Part shown: positions 8,562-17,376 of the stretch, one piece after another
Position numbering within the stretch: the first letter of the stretch is position 1
Layout: each line of letters opens with the position of its first letter
From: Caulobacter rhizosphaerae
GTDB taxonomy: Bacteria > Pseudomonadota > Alphaproteobacteria > Caulobacterales > Caulobacteraceae
NCBI RefSeq assembly: GCF_010977555.1
Contig: NZ_CP048815.1
Span: 5,510,501 to 5,574,500 of the forward strand
DNA length: 64,000 bases
Direction: 5' to 3'
Program-made: the position numbers and the translations under genes
Notes under the pieces: generated by a model
What the model was told of the DNA's origin: nothing
Databases searched by the model: none
The model's input: the letters and a program-made list of their open reading frames with translations, nothing else

Positions 8562-10271
8562 TCAAGCCGCCGCCCTGGCCGCCGCGTGCCTGGGCTGGCG
8601 CGCCGCGACCAGGAACGACAGGCCGATGGCCACGACGCCGATCAGGGCCGTGTAGATGAAGAAGGCCGTGTAGCCCGCCGCCATGGCCGCGGCGCTGACC
8701 CCCAACTTGGCGCCGGCGGCGGTGAAGCTCTCGGGCGGCAGGCGTGTGAACAGGCCCTTCAGCGCGCCGATCGGGCCGCCATGTTCGGCCGCGACGGCCG
8801 AGGCCTCGACAATCCGTCCCGACTGCGAGGCGATCAGCTTGCCCGGCAGGGCGTAGAGCGATGAGAAGAGGGCGTATTGCGTGGCCGTGAAGCCGGCCGT
8901 GGTCAGGCTGGACATGTAGGCGATCAGGGCCGTCCCGGCGACGCCGCCGGCGATGTTGTCGATGCAGATCGAGGCGAACAGCATCGGCACGTCATGGCCG
9001 CTCATGGCCAGCAGGGCGAACATCAGATTGCTGATCGGCTGGGCGAAGGCGCCGACGATCAGGGCCCGCATCAGGCCGAAGCGGGCCACGACCACCCCGC
9101 CCAGGAACACCCCGGCCATCGAGGCGATGATGCCGAACACCTTCCGGATCTCGGCGATCTCGGTCAGGGAAAAGCCCATGTCCCGGTAGAACGGGTTCAT
9201 GATGTTGAGCACGAAGTCCGAGACGCGGTAGACGCAGATGGCCGCCAGGATCAGGCCGGCCACGCCCGAAAAGCGGGTCAGGAACTCCTGGAGCGGCGAA
9301 TAGAGCGCCGTCGACAGATAGACGCCCGGCTTGGTCCTGACCCTGGGGATCGGCCAGGCGGCGATCACAATGACCGCCAGGCCCGTCAGCACCCCGGCCA
9401 GCTGCAGCCATATCCCGTTGGGCTTGGCCTTCCAGGCTTCGGCCAGGGCGTCGCCGCCGACGATGTTGGACAGCAGGCTGGCGTCGCCCGACAGACCCGA
9501 ACCGACCAGCAGGGCGCCGGCCAACAGGATCGCCAGCCGCGCCAGCCATTCGGCGATCTCCAGCACCTTGGGCTGGTCGACCCCGTCGGTGTGGATCGGC
9601 CGGATGGCGTGGGCCGCCTCGCGCGGGGCCAGCAGGGTGGAGATCACCCCGACCAGCATGATCCCGGCCATCGCCAGGTACGAGACGTTCCAGCCGAACC
9701 GCTCGGCCAGGATCAGCGGCACGGCGCCGGCCATGATCATCGCCCCGCGATAGCCCCACTGGACGGCCACAGCCATCTGGCCTTGGCGGTCGGCGTCGAC
9801 CACCTCGATCCGCCAGGCGTCGATGACAATGTCCTGGGTGGCGGTGGCGAAGCCCACGATCACGGCGATGGCGGCCATCAGCGGCAGGTTCGCGGCCGGA
9901 TTGACGCTGGAAATGGCCAGCAGGCCCAGGATGATCACCGCCTGACAGGCCAGCATCCAGGCCCGGCGATGGCCGACTAGGCCGTGCAGGATCGGCAGTT
10001 TGGTGCGGTCGATCAGCGGCGCCCACAGGAACTTGAACGAGAACGACAGCGTCGCCAGGCTGAAGAAGCCGATCACCGCCAGCGACAGGCCCGCGTCGCG
10101 CAGCCACAGCGACAGGGTGTCGAAGATCAGCATGAAGGGCAGGCCCGAGGCGAACCCCAGGCCCAGCATCACCAGGCTTCGGCGCTCGCCGAAGAAGGCC
10201 AGGGTCTGGAGGAAGGTCTTCTTCTCTGGAGCGGCCTCGGGCTTGGCGGCGGCCTTGGCGTCGTCGGTCAT
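8562..10271 (-). CDS. ampG: AmpG-like muropeptide permease (MFS)
   Basis: Predicted inner-membrane importer of anhydromuropeptides released in peptidoglycan turnover. The 569-residue protein starts with a Lys/Ala/Glu-rich cytoplasmic tail, followed by the AmpG-type opening GLGFASGLPFMLIFDTLSLWL and the segment FLWAPLIDR. The motif GFATATQDIVIDAWRIE is very characteristic of AmpG. It is longer than E. coli AmpG (491 residues), with extra hydrophobic segments in the middle (about 235-310) and an extended loop near 500-530 (SFTAAGAKLG). The start is the ATG at 10269-10271. No beta-lactamase or ampR lies nearby, so the role is likely recycling, not induction. Confidence 0.88.
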   Translation of the reverse strand: MTDDAKAAAKPEAAPEKKTFLQTLAFFGERRSLVMLGLGFASGLPFMLIFDTLSLWLRDAGLSLAVIGFFSLATLSFSFKFLWAPLIDRTKLPILHGLVGHRRAWMLACQAVIILGLLAISSVNPAANLPLMAAIAVIVGFATATQDIVIDAWRIEVVDADRQGQMAVAVQWGYRGAMIMAGAVPLILAERFGWNVSYLAMAGIMLVGVISTLLAPREAAHAIRPIHTDGVDQPKVLEIAEWLARLAILLAGALLVGSGLSGDASLLSNIVGGDALAEAWKAKPNGIWLQLAGVLTGLAVIVIAAWPIPRVRTKPGVYLSTALYSPLQEFLTRFSGVAGLILAAICVYRVSDFVLNIMNPFYRDMGFSLTEIAEIRKVFGIIASMAGVFLGGVVVARFGLMRALIVGAFAQPISNLMFALLAMSGHDVPMLFASICIDNIAGGVAGTALIAYMSSLTTAGFTATQYALFSSLYALPGKLIASQSGRIVEASAVAAEHGGPIGALKGLFTRLPPESFTAAGAKLGVSAAAMAAGYTAFFIYTALIGVVAIGLSFLVAARQPRHAAARAAA

Positions 10272-10308
10272 GCGTGGCGGTTCCCGGTGCGGGGAAGCCG
10301 CCCCGCCA

Positions 10309-11859
10309 TTAGCCGGCGACCTTGGCGCGCGTCGCCGCTTTCGTCCAGCCGAGCCCGGTCCAGTTGGTCAGCACGCCGCGCAGGGCCGGCGGGGTAAGGG
10401 GCTTGGCCAGGAAGTCGTTCATGCCGGCCGCCAGGCAGGCGCGGCGATCCTCGTCGAAGGCGTCGGCGGTCAGGGCGACGATCGGCGTGGTGACGCCGCG
10501 CTCGCGCAGGGCCTTGGTGGCCTCGATGCCGTTCAGGCCGGGCATGCGCAGGTCCATCAGGATCAGGTCGTAGAAGCCGCGCGACAGGGCCGAGACCGCC
10601 TCGTCGCCGCTGGCGATGCGGTCGACCCTGCAGCCCTCGCGCTCCAGCAGGGCGCGGGCCAGCAGGGCGTTGATCGGGTTGTCCTCGGCCAGCAGCACGC
10701 GGACGCCGGGGGCGGCGGCCGGGGCGATGCGGTCGTCCTCGTGGGCCGAGGCCGGAGCGGCCTCGATCGTCGGGGTCCGGGTTGCGGGACGGGCGGCCAG
10801 CACCTGGGCGATCAGCGAGGCGCGGCGCAGCGGCTTGATCAGGTAGCCCAGGCCCGCGGCCTTCAGCTTGGGAATGCGGTCGCGCTGGTCGGGGGTCAGC
10901 AGGACCACGCAGGCCCGGCCGGCCGGCGGCTTCAGCGCCCCGCGCGGGGCGGCCCCCTTCGCGGCGGAGAGCGCCGCGTCGAGCAGCAGCACGGCGTCGG
11001 CCGGCGCGCCCTTCAGGGCCTCGACCACGGTCTCGCCGGCCAGGGCCTGGCCGCCGCTGGCCCGGACCTGGCGGAGGGCGGCCTCGCGGATCATGGCGTT
11101 GGGCGAGGCGATGGCGACGGCGCGGCCGGTCAGCGGCAGCTCCACGGGCGGCGTCGGGGCGACCTCGAACGGCGCCTCGAACCAGAAGTCGGCGCCCTGG
11201 CCCAGTTCGCCGCCCACCCCGGCCTCGCCGTTCATGGCGCCGGCCAGGCGGGCGACGATCGCCAGGCCCAGCCCGGCCCCGCCCAGCTGGGCCTGGTGCG
11301 AGGGGTCGGTCTGGACAAAGGCCTCGAAGATGGCGGCCCGGGCTTCCGGGGCGACGCCGGGACCGGTGTCGCGGACGGAGAAGCGAACGCGGCCGTTCGC
11401 CGTCGGCTCGGCGCTCAGCAGCACCCCGCCGACCTCGGTGAACTTGATGGCGTTGCCGGCGTAGTTCAGCAGCACCTGCCGCAGCCGGCCCTCGTCGGCC
11501 AGGATCGTAGGCAGGCCGGGCGCGGCGGCCCAGGCGATCTCGACAGCCTTTTCGTGGGCGCGGGGGCTGAGCAGTTCGGCCACCTGGCGCAGCAGGTTCT
11601 CGACGTCGACCGGGGCGGCGTGCAACTCGATGGCCGTGGCCCCCAGACGGGCGAAGTCCAGCACGTCGTTGACCAGCGACAGCAGGTGGTCGCCGCTTTC
11701 GCGCAGGGCGCCGACATAGGCCCGCTGCTCGGCCGTCAGCCGCGTGCCCTCCAGCAGCCGCGCCATGCCCAGCACCCCGTTCAGCGGGGTGCGGAACTCG
11801 TGGCTGAGCGTCGCCAGCTGTTCGGGAGTGATCCCGGCGGAGGAAGGACGGTTGGTCAT
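10309..11859 (-). CDS. shkA: Hybrid histidine kinase ShkA
   Basis: A 516-residue cytosolic hybrid kinase with no membrane segment. Order of domains: DHp with phospho-acceptor His20 in LSHEFRTPLNG; catalytic ATPase domain to about 232 (N box near 132-136, DTGPG at 164-168, GAGLGLA); a pseudo-receiver about 245-355; a linker with Asp375-Asp376-Arg377; and a true receiver about 386-500 with Asp436 in LILMDLRMP and Lys in FLAKPLT. In Caulobacter crescentus ShkA the first receiver binds c-di-GMP and a DDR linker motif locks the kinase; here the equivalent patch Y339, I341, P343, R345, S348, Q352 and the DDR are present. The known pathway is ShkA-ShpA-TacA, controlling stalk genes. The start is the ATG at 11857-11859. 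Confidence 0.88.
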   Translation of the reverse strand: MTNRPSSAGITPEQLATLSHEFRTPLNGVLGMARLLEGTRLTAEQRAYVGALRESGDHLLSLVNDVLDFARLGATAIELHAAPVDVENLLRQVAELLSPRAHEKAVEIAWAAAPGLPTILADEGRLRQVLLNYAGNAIKFTEVGGVLLSAEPTANGRVRFSVRDTGPGVAPEARAAIFEAFVQTDPSHQAQLGGAGLGLAIVARLAGAMNGEAGVGGELGQGADFWFEAPFEVAPTPPVELPLTGRAVAIASPNAMIREAALRQVRASGGQALAGETVVEALKGAPADAVLLLDAALSAAKGAAPRGALKPPAGRACVVLLTPDQRDRIPKLKAAGLGYLIKPLRRASLIAQVLAARPATRTPTIEAAPASAHEDDRIAPAAAPGVRVLLAEDNPINALLARALLEREGCRVDRIASGDEAVSALSRGFYDLILMDLRMPGLNGIEATKALRERGVTTPIVALTADAFDEDRRACLAAGMNDFLAKPLTPPALRGVLTNWTGLGWTKAATRAKVAG

Positions 11860-11946
11860 GGCCCGGGACTGTAGCGCTCGCGACTTAACGACGGGTGTTC
11901 GTGAAGGCGTTTTGGCGACATGTCCGGATTCTGGGTGCGGCGACCG

Positions 11947-12049
11947 CTTGCCCCCTACGGACCGCTTCGCGGTCGTCTTCCCCCGGAGGGGGAAGAGCGC
12001 TCCGCCCCCTCCGGGGCGGACGACCGCGAAGCGGTCAGGTGGGGGCAAG
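11947..12049. repeat. Large imperfect palindromic repeat
   Basis: The outer ends (CTTGCCCCC at 11947 and its complement ending at 12049) and an 18-bp perfect inverted pair (11960-11977 with 12019-12036, each itself containing the small palindrome ACCGCTTCGCGGT) form a long interrupted stem. Two further hairpins lie inside: TTCCCCC/GGGGGAA and TCCGCCCC/GGGGCGGA. It looks like a mobile or expanded intergenic repeat of a different family from those at 8473 and 34361. Confidence 0.85.
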
Positions 12050-12223
12050 TGTTAGCTTCCGAGCGGCGTCCAGTCTGGTCAGGTAAGTAAGAATTTGTTT
12101 CCCATTTGAGATTGAACACGCCGGGTTGCAATCTTCGCGGCGGGCTTGAGGCATTTCGCCGCCGGCCGTCAGTCGTCGTCCGGCCTCGCATATCGTGGAT
12201 ATTTAAGCTTTCGCCGATGACGC

Positions 12224-12257
12224 TAAATCTTGTTCAGGTCAGCAAAACGAAGATTTA
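12224..12257. promoter_or_regulatory. AT-rich inverted repeat upstream of the secreted nuclease
   Basis: TAAATCTT (12224-12231) is repeated inverted as AAGATTTA (12250-12257) with an 18-nt spacer. It lies about 250 bp upstream of the nuclease ATG in the AT-rich part of the intergenic region. It could be an operator or a curved upstream element; the regulator is not identifiable. Confidence 0.3.
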
Positions 12258-12508
12258 AAACAAGCCGCACACCAAGCGGATGAATAATATGGCGGCGAGA
12301 TAAATCTATTCTCCACCGCAGGACTGACTTTTGGAAACTAAGTCGCACGCTCTCGATTGCGAAGTGCTGAAAACTTCGACATCGTCCTGTCATCGAGCGC
12401 CTCTAGGCTGAATCAAGATCGCGACCATGCTGGAAGCGCCTAGAACACTCGGCTCACCCAAGACCCCGCGGCGACCGTCCAGAACAAGCCACCTTCGGAG
12501 GAAACCCC

Positions 12509-15500
12509 ATGACCACCCTGACCGTGGGCGATCTCGCCCTGATCGGCTACAGCGCCGACACCGCCGGCAAGTCGTTCTCGTTCGTGCTGCTGGCGGCGGT
12601 CGAGGCCGGCACGGTCATCAGCTTCACCGACAACGGCTGGCTGGCGGCGGGCGGGTTCCGGGCCGGCGAAGGCGTCTACACCTATACCGCCGGCGCGGGC
12701 GGCGCGGCGGCGGGCACGGTGATCACGGTCACGGGCCTGACCGGCTCGCTGAACCCCTCGACCTCGGGCGACCAGATCATCGCCTACCAAGGCTCGGGCC
12801 CGTCGGCGACGCCGCTGTTCGCCCTGGACTTCGCCGACGGCAACACGACCTACGCCGGCGACGCGACCAACTCCAACACCTCGGCCATCCCGACCGGCCT
12901 GGCGACGGGCAGCACGGCCCTGGCCTTCGGGACCGACAACGGCGCCTATGTCGGCGCGACCACCGGGACCAAGGCCGAGATCCTGTCGGCCATCGGCAAT
13001 TCGGCCAACTGGACGCTCGATGACGGCGTGCCGGTTCCCTACAAGACCGGCTTCACGGTCACCGACGGCGGCGTGCCCAGCGCCAACGTCTCGATCAGCG
13101 ACGTCACCCTGGCCGAGGGCGAACCCGGCGACCATGTGATGACCTTCACGGTCACCCGCACCAACACCACCGGCGCCTTCACGGTCGACTTCGCCACCCA
13201 TGACGGCTCGGCCCAGGCCGGGACCGACTACGCCGAGACCCACGGGACCCTGACCTTCGCGGCCGGCGGCCCGGCCAGCCAGACCGTCTCGGTGACGATC
13301 CACGGCGACGTGATGGCCGAGCCGAACGAGACCTTCACGGTCAATCTTTCCAACCTGGTGGTGACCAGCGGCGCGGCGGCCCTGGTCGACGCGGTCGGCC
13401 AGGCCACCATCGTCAACGACGACTTCGCCCCGGTGTCGATCTACGACATCCAGGGTACCGGCCACGTCTCGGCCTATGACGGCCAGATGGTCGCGACCCG
13501 GGGTATTGTGACGGCCATCGACACCACCGGCTCGCGCGGCTTCTGGATCCAGGACGCCTTCGGCGACGGGAACGACGCCACCTCGGACGCCATCTTCGTG
13601 TTCACCAACGCCATCCCGACCGTCCATGTCGGTGACTGGGCGCATGTGACCGGCACGGTCGACGAATATAACGGCGGCGTCGCCACCAACCTGTCGATCA
13701 CCGAGATCGTCGCCCAGACCGTCGATGTGATCGGGACGGGGACGGTCGCCGCCACCGTGCTGGGCGCGGGCGGCCGCGCCATCCCCAACACGGTGATCGA
13801 CGACGACCATCTGGGAAGCTTCGATCCGGCCACGGACGGCGTCGACTTCTACGAGTCGATCGAGGGCATGCTGGTCACCATCCACAACGCCCAGGCGACC
13901 GGCTCGACCTACCAGGGCCAGACCTGGGTCGTGGCCGACAACGGCGCGGACGCCACCGGCCTGAACGATCGCGGCGGCGTCACCGTCTCGGACGGCGACA
14001 ACAATCCCGAGCGGATCCTGGTCTATGCCGACAGCGGCGTGAACCCGGGCTTCTCGGCCGGCTACGTGCTGGGCGACCACGTGGGCGACGTCACCGGCGT
14101 GGTCAGCTATTTCGGCGGCGAGTACGAGGTGCTGGCGACCTCGGTCCAGAACACCACCAGCAACGGCCCCGTGCCGCTGGAGACCACCAGCCTGGCCGGC
14201 GACGCCAGCCACCTGGCGATCGGCGCCTACAACCTGGAAAACATCTCGCCGCTGGACCCGGACGCCAAGTTCGCCGCCCTGGCCGCCGACATCGCCCATA
14301 ACCTGGGCGCGCCCGACATCCTCGGCGTCGAGGAGATCCAGGACTCCGACGGGATCGGGACGGGTTCGGATCTCAGCGGCGCGGCGACCCTCAACAAGCT
14401 GGTCGCGGCCATCGAGGCGGCCGGCGGCCCGCACTACAGCTGGGTCGAGGTCGCCCCGACCACGCCCAACAGCACCGGCGGTCAGAGCAACGGCAACATC
14501 CGCAGCGCCTTCCTCTATCGCGAGGACCGTGTGGACTATGTCGAGGGCTCGGCCCGGCTGATCCAGGACACCACCGGGACCACCGACGCCTTCCACAACA
14601 GCCGCAACCCGCTGGCCGCCGAGTTCGTGTTCCACGGCGAAACGGTCACCGCCATCGACGTGCACAACTATTCGCGCGGCGGCAGCGACCCGCTGTTCGG
14701 CGCCAACCAGCCGGCCGTCACCAACGGCGACGACCGCCGCGTCGACCAGACCACGGCCGTGCGCGACTATGTCCAGGGCCTGCTGGCCGCCGACCCGGAC
14801 GCCCACGTCACGGTGATGGGCGACTTCAACGGCTATTATTACGAGCAGACCCTGACCCTGCTGGAGGCCAATGGCGACCTCTACAACCTGGCCCGGACCC
14901 TGACTCCCGAGGAGCGCTACTCCTACATCTTCGAAGGCAACGCCCAGCAGATCGACAACCTGCTGGTCTCGCAGAGCCTGAGGGACGGAGCGGTGTTCGA
15001 CAACGTCCACCTCAACACCGGCCAGGCGGCGATCGACCAGCCCACCGACCACGACGCGATCCTGGCCCTGCTGTCGGTCAACACCGCCCCGGTGGCGACG
15101 CTGGACGGCGTGTTCACGGTCGATGAGGACACGGTCCTGACCGTCGACGCCGCCCACGGCGTGCTGGCCAACGACAGCGACGCCAACAGCGATGTCCTGA
15201 CCGCCGTGCTCGGCCAGGGCCCGACCTACGGCACGCTAGTGCTGAACGCCGACGGCTCGTTCGTCTATACGGCGGGCGCGGACTACAACGGCGGCGACAG
15301 CTTCACCTACACGGCGCATGACGCGTTCGGCGGCGTCTCCGGCCTGGTGACGGTCCAGCTGGGCGTCGCGGCGGTCAACGACGCCCCGGTCGGCGCGGCC
15401 GACGCGGCTTCCGTGGCCGAAGACGCCTCGATCCTGGTCGACGTGCTGGCCAATGACCACGACGTCGACCTGGACGGCCTGGCGATCGCAGCCCTGTCGG

Positions 15501-16843
15501 GCGCCAAGTCGGCCCTGGGCGCCTCGATCAGCCTGGAGAACGGCCAGGTCCGCTACGTGGCCGACGCCGACGCCTTTGACCAGCTGGCCGTCGGCCAGTC
15601 GGTGATCGACAGCTTCACCTACACCGCCTCGGACGGCCACGGCGGCTTCACCGCCCCGATCGCCGTCAGCGTCACGGTGGGCGAGGCCGGCGACAACCGC
15701 GTCCTGTCGGGCGGGCTGTGGCAGGCCAACAGCTTCACCGACGCCGCGGGCAAGGACACCACCTATACCGGCGGGCTCCTCAAGGACGTGATCGACGGCG
15801 GCGACGGCGCCGACACGCTGAGGGGGCTGGCCGGCTACGACACGCTGACCGGCGGGGCCGGGGCCGACTTCCTCGACGGCGGCCTGGACGGCGACTACCA
15901 GCGCGGCGGGGCCGGCGCCGACCGGATCGTCTATGACGCGGCCGACTATGTGATCGACGGCGGGGCGGACCGCGACACCCTGATCCTGAACGTCGGCGCC
16001 ACCGTCAACCTGGCCAACATGTCGACCAGCCAGGTCGCGGGCGGGGCCTATGTGGCGGGCTTCGAGGACGTCGACGCCTCGGGCGCCACGGCCGGCGTGA
16101 CCCTGACCGGCTCGGCCTACAACAACAGCCTGACCGGCGGGGCGTTCGCGGACGTCCTGGTGGGCGGGGCGGGCTTCGACACCCTGGCCGGCGGGGCGGG
16201 GAACGATGTCCTCGACGGCGGAGCCGACGGCGACCAGCAGCGCGGCGGCGAGGGCGACGACCGGATCGTCTACGACGCGGCCGACTATGTGATCGACGGC
16301 GGCGCGGGCCGCGACACCTTGGTGCTGAAGGTCGGGGCGGTCGTCAACCTGGCCAACCTCTCCAGCAGCCAGATCGCCGGCGCGACCTATGTCTCCAGCT
16401 TCGAGAACGTCGACGCCTCGGGCGCGAGCGCGGCCGTGACCCTAACTGGCTCGCAGTTCGCCAACAGCCTGGTCGGCGGGGCGGGCGCCGACGTGATCAC
16501 CGGCGGCGGCGGCGCGGACCTTCTGACCGGCGGCTTCGGCGCCGACACCTTCGTGTTCGCCGCGAGCTCGGACTCCGCGCCGACCGCCCGGGACGTCATC
16601 CTCGACTTCGGGGCGGGCGACCGGATCGACCTGTCGGGGATCGACGCCAACACCGGCCTGGCCGGCGACCAGGGCTTCACCCTGAACAACCAGACCGGCC
16701 ACGCCGGCGACATGGCGATGTTCTACGACGCCCAGGGCGACCGCACGGTGGTGCTGCTCTATACCGACAACAGCGGCCAGGCCTCGTCGATCTTCGAGCT
16801 GGCCGGCCATCACGGCCTGACGACGTCGGACTTCATTCTCTGA
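12509..16843 (+). CDS. Secreted ExeM/NucH-type nuclease with Calx-beta, cadherin-like and RTX domains
   Basis: A 1444-residue extracellular enzyme without a Sec signal. Approximate order: N-terminal lamin-tail-like domain seen in ExeM/NucH nucleases (1-190); Calx-beta domain (195-305, VTLAEGEPGD to PNETFTVNLSN); OB-fold nuclease-associated region (310-560); endonuclease/exonuclease/phosphatase domain (568-855) with YNLENIS, GVEEIQDSDG, VMGDFNGYY and a final DHDAILA; two cadherin-like/VCBS domains (857-1065); RTX nonapeptides (1088-1350) containing two similar modules with RIVYDAADYVIDGG; and a serralysin-type C-terminus (GADTFVF, DRIDLSGIDANTG). The C-terminus implies type I secretion and calcium-dependent folding outside the cell, but no exporter genes are in the window. 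It probably degrades extracellular DNA. The start is the ATG at 12509 behind GGAGG. Confidence 0.9.
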   Translation: MTTLTVGDLALIGYSADTAGKSFSFVLLAAVEAGTVISFTDNGWLAAGGFRAGEGVYTYTAGAGGAAAGTVITVTGLTGSLNPSTSGDQIIAYQGSGPSATPLFALDFADGNTTYAGDATNSNTSAIPTGLATGSTALAFGTDNGAYVGATTGTKAEILSAIGNSANWTLDDGVPVPYKTGFTVTDGGVPSANVSISDVTLAEGEPGDHVMTFTVTRTNTTGAFTVDFATHDGSAQAGTDYAETHGTLTFAAGGPASQTVSVTIHGDVMAEPNETFTVNLSNLVVTSGAAALVDAVGQATIVNDDFAPVSIYDIQGTGHVSAYDGQMVATRGIVTAIDTTGSRGFWIQDAFGDGNDATSDAIFVFTNAIPTVHVGDWAHVTGTVDEYNGGVATNLSITEIVAQTVDVIGTGTVAATVLGAGGRAIPNTVIDDDHLGSFDPATDGVDFYESIEGMLVTIHNAQATGSTYQGQTWVVADNGADATGLNDRGGVTVSDGDNNPERILVYADSGVNPGFSAGYVLGDHVGDVTGVVSYFGGEYEVLATSVQNTTSNGPVPLETTSLAGDASHLAIGAYNLENISPLDPDAKFAALAADIAHNLGAPDILGVEEIQDSDGIGTGSDLSGAATLNKLVAAIEAAGGPHYSWVEVAPTTPNSTGGQSNGNIRSAFLYREDRVDYVEGSARLIQDTTGTTDAFHNSRNPLAAEFVFHGETVTAIDVHNYSRGGSDPLFGANQPAVTNGDDRRVDQTTAVRDYVQGLLAADPDAHVTVMGDFNGYYYEQTLTLLEANGDLYNLARTLTPEERYSYIFEGNAQQIDNLLVSQSLRDGAVFDNVHLNTGQAAIDQPTDHDAILALLSVNTAPVATLDGVFTVDEDTVLTVDAAHGVLANDSDANSDVLTAVLGQGPTYGTLVLNADGSFVYTAGADYNGGDSFTYTAHDAFGGVSGLVTVQLGVAAVNDAPVGAADAASVAEDASILVDVLANDHDVDLDGLAIAALSGAKSALGASISLENGQVRYVADADAFDQLAVGQSVIDSFTYTASDGHGGFTAPIAVSVTVGEAGDNRVLSGGLWQANSFTDAAGKDTTYTGGLLKDVIDGGDGADTLRGLAGYDTLTGGAGADFLDGGLDGDYQRGGAGADRIVYDAADYVIDGGADRDTLILNVGATVNLANMSTSQVAGGAYVAGFEDVDASGATAGVTLTGSAYNNSLTGGAFADVLVGGAGFDTLAGGAGNDVLDGGADGDQQRGGEGDDRIVYDAADYVIDGGAGRDTLVLKVGAVVNLANLSSSQIAGATYVSSFENVDASGASAAVTLTGSQFANSLVGGAGADVITGGGGADLLTGGFGADTFVFAASSDSAPTARDVILDFGAGDRIDLSGIDANTGLAGDQGFTLNNQTGHAGDMAMFYDAQGDRTVVLLYTDNSGQASSIFELAGHHGLTTSDFIL

Positions 16844-16873
16844 CCAGGCTCGCACCCTGACCGGAACGGGGCC

Positions 16874-17113
16874 TCAGTGCACCGTCCCGGTTGGGGCGTT
16901 GGCCTCGACGGCGACCGTGGCCAGCACCGCGCGGCGTTCGTCCAGCACCTCGACCAGCAAGGTCCCCTCGTGGGCGAACTCGTCGGCGTTGTCGCGCAGC
17001 CACTCGCCGGCGATCCGCGCCGCCTCGACCTTGGCCGAGTCGAGGTTATCGAACACTTCGCCCTCGTCGTCGGTCAGGACGTGGCCGTCGCTGAGCTGGA
17101 AGAAATAGCGCAC
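16874..17113 (-). CDS. Small DUF6894-like protein
   Basis: A 79-residue protein starting at GTG 17111-17113 with the pattern MRYFFQLSDGHVLTDDEGEVF, typical of the small alphaproteobacterial family DUF6894 (MRYFF... DxxG), and a following helix LDSAKVEAARIAGEWL. Function is unknown. It is cytosolic, acidic, and lies 10 bp downstream of the DUF3606 gene on the same strand. Such small proteins often accompany stress-response genes in this class, but nothing here proves that. Confidence 0.8.
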   Translation of the reverse strand: MRYFFQLSDGHVLTDDEGEVFDNLDSAKVEAARIAGEWLRDNADEFAHEGTLLVEVLDERRAVLATVAVEANAPTGTVH

Positions 17114-17123
17114 CGGCCCCGCC

Positions 17124-17315
17124 TCACACCTTGTCGCGACGCGACCTCAGGGCCTGCTCGACGGCGTCGGCCGAGACGCCGACCTCGGTCACCGTGTTGC
17201 GCAGTTGGTCGGCGGTGACGCCGAACTTGCCGGTCCAGTAGGCCAGTTCGTGCGGTTCGTTGACGTTGATCCGGGCGCGATCCTGGGGGCCGCGGTCCTG
17301 CAGATTGTCGGTCAT
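17124..17315 (-). CDS. DUF3606 protein
   Basis: A 63-residue protein with the DUF3606 pattern: DRARINVNEPHELAYWTGKFGV followed by a helical QLRNTVTEVGVSADAVEQAL. The ATG at 17313-17315 sits behind a very good Shine-Dalgarno (AAAGGAGG, seen on the minus strand), so translation should be strong. Function is unknown; these proteins look like small helix-turn-helix-like folds. It is cotranscribed with the DUF6894 gene downstream and lies 61 bp after the KefC-type antiporter. Confidence 0.88.
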   Translation of the reverse strand: MTDNLQDRGPQDRARINVNEPHELAYWTGKFGVTADQLRNTVTEVGVSADAVEQALRSRRDKV

Positions 17316-17376
17316 GACATCCTCCTTTGCAGAAGGAATCCGCTTGGCCAGCCGACAGTTCCGAGATTCCGTCGGT

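Larger units (their letters stand above)
11860..12508. other. 649-bp intergenic region, AT-richer, divergent promoters expected
   Basis: This is the longest gene-free stretch in the window. It separates shkA (minus) from the secreted nuclease (plus). It contains a palindromic repeat at 11947-12049, then about 350 bp that is visibly richer in A/T than the surrounding genes (12060-12420), including an inverted repeat at 12224-12257 and a shorter one, CGAAGT/ACTTCG, around 12360-12378. A strong Shine-Dalgarno (GGAGG) precedes the nuclease ATG. No ORF with coding character and no RNA gene was recognised in it. Confidence 0.7.

Noticed and set aside
11880..11900. CtrA binding site near shkA
   Set aside because: A single TTAAC-like half site is seen without the partner half at the required spacing.
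12388..12420. Pho box (CTGTCAT half site) upstream of the nuclease
   Set aside because: Only one CTGTCAT is present and the expected second half at 11-bp spacing does not match.
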